NCBI RefSeq assembly: GCF_032854445.1
Contig: NC_088295.1
Span: 23,423,385-23,487,384, forward strand
Reading direction: 5' to 3'
DNA: 64,000 nt
Source: Liolophura sinensis
Lineage: Eukaryota; Mollusca; Polyplacophora; Chitonida; Chitonidae
A program made the translations under genes and the position numbers. Shown piece after piece: positions 61,201 through 64,000 of the stretch (position 1 is the first letter of the stretch; each line of letters opens with the position of its first letter). The notes under the pieces were generated by a model. It saw only the letters and a program-made list of their open reading frames with translations, was not told the origin of the DNA and ran no database searches.

Positions 61201-64000
61201 TAACTGCAAAAGCCATGTTGGAGGCATGATAGCAAAGTTTTAGGCAAGTAACTTGTGCAGTGTACATCGTAGTGTTCTTAATGTCTCAGTTTTTCAGACA
61301 TCTTGTCACCCCAAAACAGCCTACTTTCAACAACAATAATGTAGTGCAATTGAATGCAAGCAAGATTCATTTGTCCACAGCAGGCCAGTACTTGACATTT
61401 TACACGGCTTTGATGTCAGAATCTCAAACACACTTTTCGTCATATGGATGATGGAAAAATGGTCTAAATGTTTCAGTTTCAAGTGATAACACAAGCTGTC
61501 ATACATATATAGAAATACAGTCCTCCTGATACAATGTAAGAATCAAATGGCATGTCTTACTTTGAGCTCAATTATTTAATTTAGGCAAAAGCTGCAAAGG
61601 CAAAGAAAGCAGCTGCAGAAGAGGAAGCAAATGTTGCTGCAGAAGACACATCTACCACCGAGGACCCTGAGAAATCAGTGGAGGTAGAAAATGAGGAGCA
61701 GGATCCCCAGCAGGGGGACGATTCTGCGCTGATGGGAGACATAGATCAGGCTTTGGCTGACCACGAGGAGGCGACTCCCTTAGAACAGACTGAGGGACAG
61801 AGTCTGCAAACTGAGGGGGAGAGTCAAGAGACTGAAGGGGAGAGTCAACAAACTGAAGGAGAGAGTCAACAAACTGAAGGAGAGAGTCAACAAACTGAGG
61901 TGGAGGGTCAGCAAATTGATGAAGGACAGCCTGAGGACACAGAAACACAAGATGCAGAGGTATGAGATAGAAGGATAGAAAGGAAGCATCTGTTAGCTTG
62001 AAAGTATGTCATATATTATATTTATAATGTTTTGTTAAAGATACTCTATGTGCATTGACCCCTTAGCTGGCAGTGGTATGAGTTGAAAACTGCTCAGTGC
62101 TGCATTTATCTTAGTATTTTGATATAAAGGAACTGGTTGTGGGTTTCTGCCTGGTTTCTTCCCACCATAATGCTGTCCGCCGTCTTATAAGTGAAATATT
62201 CTTGAGTATGGCGTAAAACACTAATCAAATAAATAAATATAAAGGAACCTTTTCTTGAATTTTGTCAGGCTTGTTTCATTTAACCTGTTGTTAGCTGAAA
62301 TATTTTGAATACATACAGAAAAGACATTAAGCTGTGACTATATGGCTTACTGTGCTTGGCCCAGTAATGTTTGTTTTGCAAAGCAGAATGAAATGAATTT
62401 AAGGCACAAACCATGATTTTTAATTCATGCACAAATTTATACTTTATGTGTGGGAATGGAGGTTTTACTCTTGAATGTCTCTTGTGCCTTTTTTGTTTAT
62501 AGATGACACAAGTTGGTGATGGTGCAACTGTATCTGAAACTGCTGTAGAAGGTGAGGAGCAGAGCGAAGAAGCAAAGGATGGAGATGAAAACAACTTGTT
62601 TGCGATTGACAAGACACCCATGGATGACAAGGAAATGGCATCAAAGATAGAAGAGAAAGATGGAGGTAAGCTTCAAGTTGTCATGATAATGAAGTAGCTT
62701 CTTGTGCACAAGGCCTCAGTCGAACTGACCATTGTACTAAGACATGAGTACCACTAGATTGCCCACAAATTAAACATCATTGCAAATTAGGGCAGAAACA
62801 AACAAAAGACTGCACAGCTTTGGCCCAAATTAGTTAATTAATCGGGAAATGTTCCTCATTGAACTGATAGCTCAGAGGTGAAAGGTCACACAATGGGGCA
62901 CGGTATACATGTATGTATATACATGAAGCCATCCTACCACAGATTTCATCTTTTGTAATGTTATCCTTTGCGCTTAAAGCAAAAGGATAACAGGGTTGTT
63001 GCTTTAGATGTTTTGATTCATCTCTGTTATCTTCTCTTGAGCCAGCAATATCTTTTTACCTTGAACAACTTGTATGGTGTCTTTCATGTACATGTGTTGT
63101 AACCTATTGACATTCATATAGCACAGCAAGTGGCTGTAGAAATGAGAATTTCAGGGAATTAGGAAGAATGTGTGAGTTACATATTTGTGATCTAATAAAC
63201 TTCTAGTTGTATTGAAATTAATATCTTGTGGCAAATTCCAAGCTGTTTTGCCACATATTTGATTATTCAAACATCCTGTCACCTTCTTTATCGTGTTTGC
63301 TTTAAATTTTTGATGTGACTTTGATGTCTTTTTACAATTAATTGATTTCCTGTACTCTGTTTTTACTTTGCTACAGAAGAAAGTGCTAATGGTGGCAAGG
63401 TGTGGCCAGAACCAGGTATGTCTTCATGCCATACTAACCATTACACTTAAAATTTTCCAATTCTGCTATGTGTAATCTGTTTTTGAGTAGGGATGATAAA
63501 CCAGTTAAAACAAAGACTAATTTAATAAACAACATTGAGAAAAACAAATAAGAAAATATTTTGAGAAGAATTTTGTGAAAAAATTTTAATTGGCTTATCC
63601 CACAATGGCCTTTCTATAAATCATGATTTTGATACTTATTTTTGGTTGCAAGGACTTAAAATGTTTTGTAGGTCTTAAATCTTTACACCTAAACAGACAG
63701 TGTTCATAGAGATGATTGTGTGATTTAAAGTTCAGAATTACAGAAGTTTTAAATTTAAATTTAGTCATAAATGGATCTCAGCTGAATAGGGACTGTATTA
63801 ATATCATACAATATGAACACATGAAGTCCGCTCCTATAATTCTCAAGTGTCTTTGTTGCACAGAGAAGGAGCTGCCATTGAAAGGACGTGTGTTGAGGGT
63901 ACACCCTGTTCAAATGCAGCACCTGACAAGTAAGGCAATGGCTCCCATACTGAAGGCTTCTCTCGGCTACATCATACGATCGGAAGGGGGCAGCTTACCC
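58300..64000 (+). CDS. Gene E: N-terminal part of a third paralogue (acidic N terminus plus start of RRM-like domain 1), runs off the window
   Basis: Not recognised by name. Exons 58300-58332, 61585-61959, 62503-62665, 63377-63415 and 63864-64000 (cut by the edge) join in phase. The start MPRRQTAKAKA is followed by a Lys/Ala run, then a long Glu/Gln-rich acidic region with 7-residue repeats TEGESQQ encoded by 21-bp units. The last exon reads KGRVLRVHPVQMQHLTSKAM APILKAS. That stretch lines up without gaps against TLPVKCLTAEDLTSPYVSPV LNEI of gene D (identical L, V, LTS, P and L positions), which marks it as the same RRM-like first domain. Its phase-1 entry equals that of the gene B counterpart. 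It is divergently oriented from gene D. Function is inferred only as RNA-binding by kinship. Confidence 0.75.
58878..59342. mobile_element. Second copy of the foldback/MITE-like inverted-repeat family in gene E intron 1
   Basis: Arms at about 58878-59060 and 59170-59342 are inverted copies of each other: they share AACAGGTTAGTTAATTT, a GGAAGATTTGAT-like block and GTAACTCxTGCAACTG ends. They also match the element at 7691-8530 (ACATTGATTTATGCCAGGGA here, ACATTGACTTACGCTAGGGA there). The spacer is only about 110 bp. This copy is more diverged than the first and has no coding capacity. Confidence 0.65.
60090..60720. repeat. Degenerate ~150-bp tandem repeat in gene E intron 1
   Basis: The block GCATGCTTAAGTTTAATGGC recurs in variant form at about 60218, 60517 and 60669 (steps of about 299 and 152 bp), with intervening matches such as TTTGTCCATG, CAAACTxCTG and GAAATTTAG. 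About four diverged units. Confidence 0.6.
60941..61164 (-). repeat. SINE family 1, near full-length copy in gene E intron 1
   Basis: On the plus strand it runs from GTTTATTTGATTGGTGGTTT through CAGCATTATGATGG to a tRNA-like head whose reverse complement contains GAGTTCAAATCC (B-box). The core is diverged. Confidence 0.7.
61795..61900 (+). repeat. In-frame 21-bp repeats encoding TEGESQQ in gene E
   Basis: About five units of ACTGAAGGAGAGAGTCAACA A encode Thr-Glu-Gly-Glu-Ser-Gln-Gln with small variations (TEGESQE, TEVEGQQ). The segment is acidic and presumably disordered. Confidence 0.8.
61960..62502. other. Gene E intron 2
   Basis: 543 bp containing the truncated SINE at 62,131-62,242; otherwise nothing recognisable. 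Confidence 0.5.
62131..62242 (+). repeat. SINE family 1, 5'-truncated copy in gene E intron 2
   Basis: It contains CCCACCATAATGCTGTCCGC, AAGTGAAATATTCTTGAGTA and the tail AATCAAATAAATAAATATAA. Confidence 0.75.
62666..63863. other. Gene E introns 3 and 4 around the 39-bp exon 63377-63415
   Basis: Two AT-rich introns of 711 and 448 bp flank one very short exon (ESANGGKVWPEP). No repeat family or RNA gene is visible in either. Confidence 0.5.

Larger units (their letters stand above)
58333..61584. other. Gene E intron 1: repeat-bearing, no exon seen
   Basis: Contents are the foldback element (58,878-59,342), a degenerate 150-bp tandem repeat (about 60,090-60,720), a poly-T run near 60,911-60,924 and a SINE copy (60,941-61,164). 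Antisense or sense open frames here are short and repeat-derived. Confidence 0.55.

Overview
This is a metazoan nuclear genome window. The genes are split into many short exons with GT-AG introns, intergenic DNA is AT-rich, and tRNA-derived SINEs, foldback/MITE-like inverted repeats and minisatellites are scattered through it. One dispersed SINE (promoter B-box near its head, AAATA-type tail) looks like repeats I recall from molluscs, so I infer a mollusc or other lophotrochozoan; no species can be named. All gene models were spliced by eye from sequence, splice sites and reading phase. No transcript or database was consulted.

Left part (1-15,000). A near-complete HGS (Hrs) gene lies on the minus strand, with sixteen exons in phase and its 3' end outside the window. 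It encodes a VHS domain, FYVE finger, ubiquitin-interacting motif, coiled coil and Q/P-rich tail. Head-to-head with it, 409 bp away, is ARL16 on the plus strand (five exons, 171 aa). To my recollection HGS and ARL16 are also head-to-head neighbours in vertebrates, so this looks like an old conserved pair sharing a bidirectional promoter.

Right part (15,000-64,000). Three related, unrecognised RNA-binding-protein genes occupy the rest: gene B (minus, 18,012-34,176), gene D (minus, about 40,970-55,928) and the start of gene E (plus, 58,300 to beyond 64,000). They share a charged low-complexity N terminus and an RRM-like first domain. B and D also share a second RRM, SR/RG-rich central exons, a short conserved linker helix region and the same intron phases. 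B ends in a third, U2AF-like RRM. D and E are head-to-head. The trio looks like a local duplication of a nuclear, probably splicing- or RNP-related, scaffold protein. Gene B carries four apparent one-base gains at homopolymers in one exon, which are either assembly errors or decay.

Non-coding content. The longest D intron holds two related tandem arrays (95/68-bp and 37-bp units) over about 3 kb. Another D intron holds a frameshifted THAP-domain remnant. Three inverted-repeat elements, one small TA-flanked MITE, about eleven copies of one SINE family and several of two others account for much of the remaining structure. I found no rRNA, tRNA gene, CRISPR array, virus or toxin gene.
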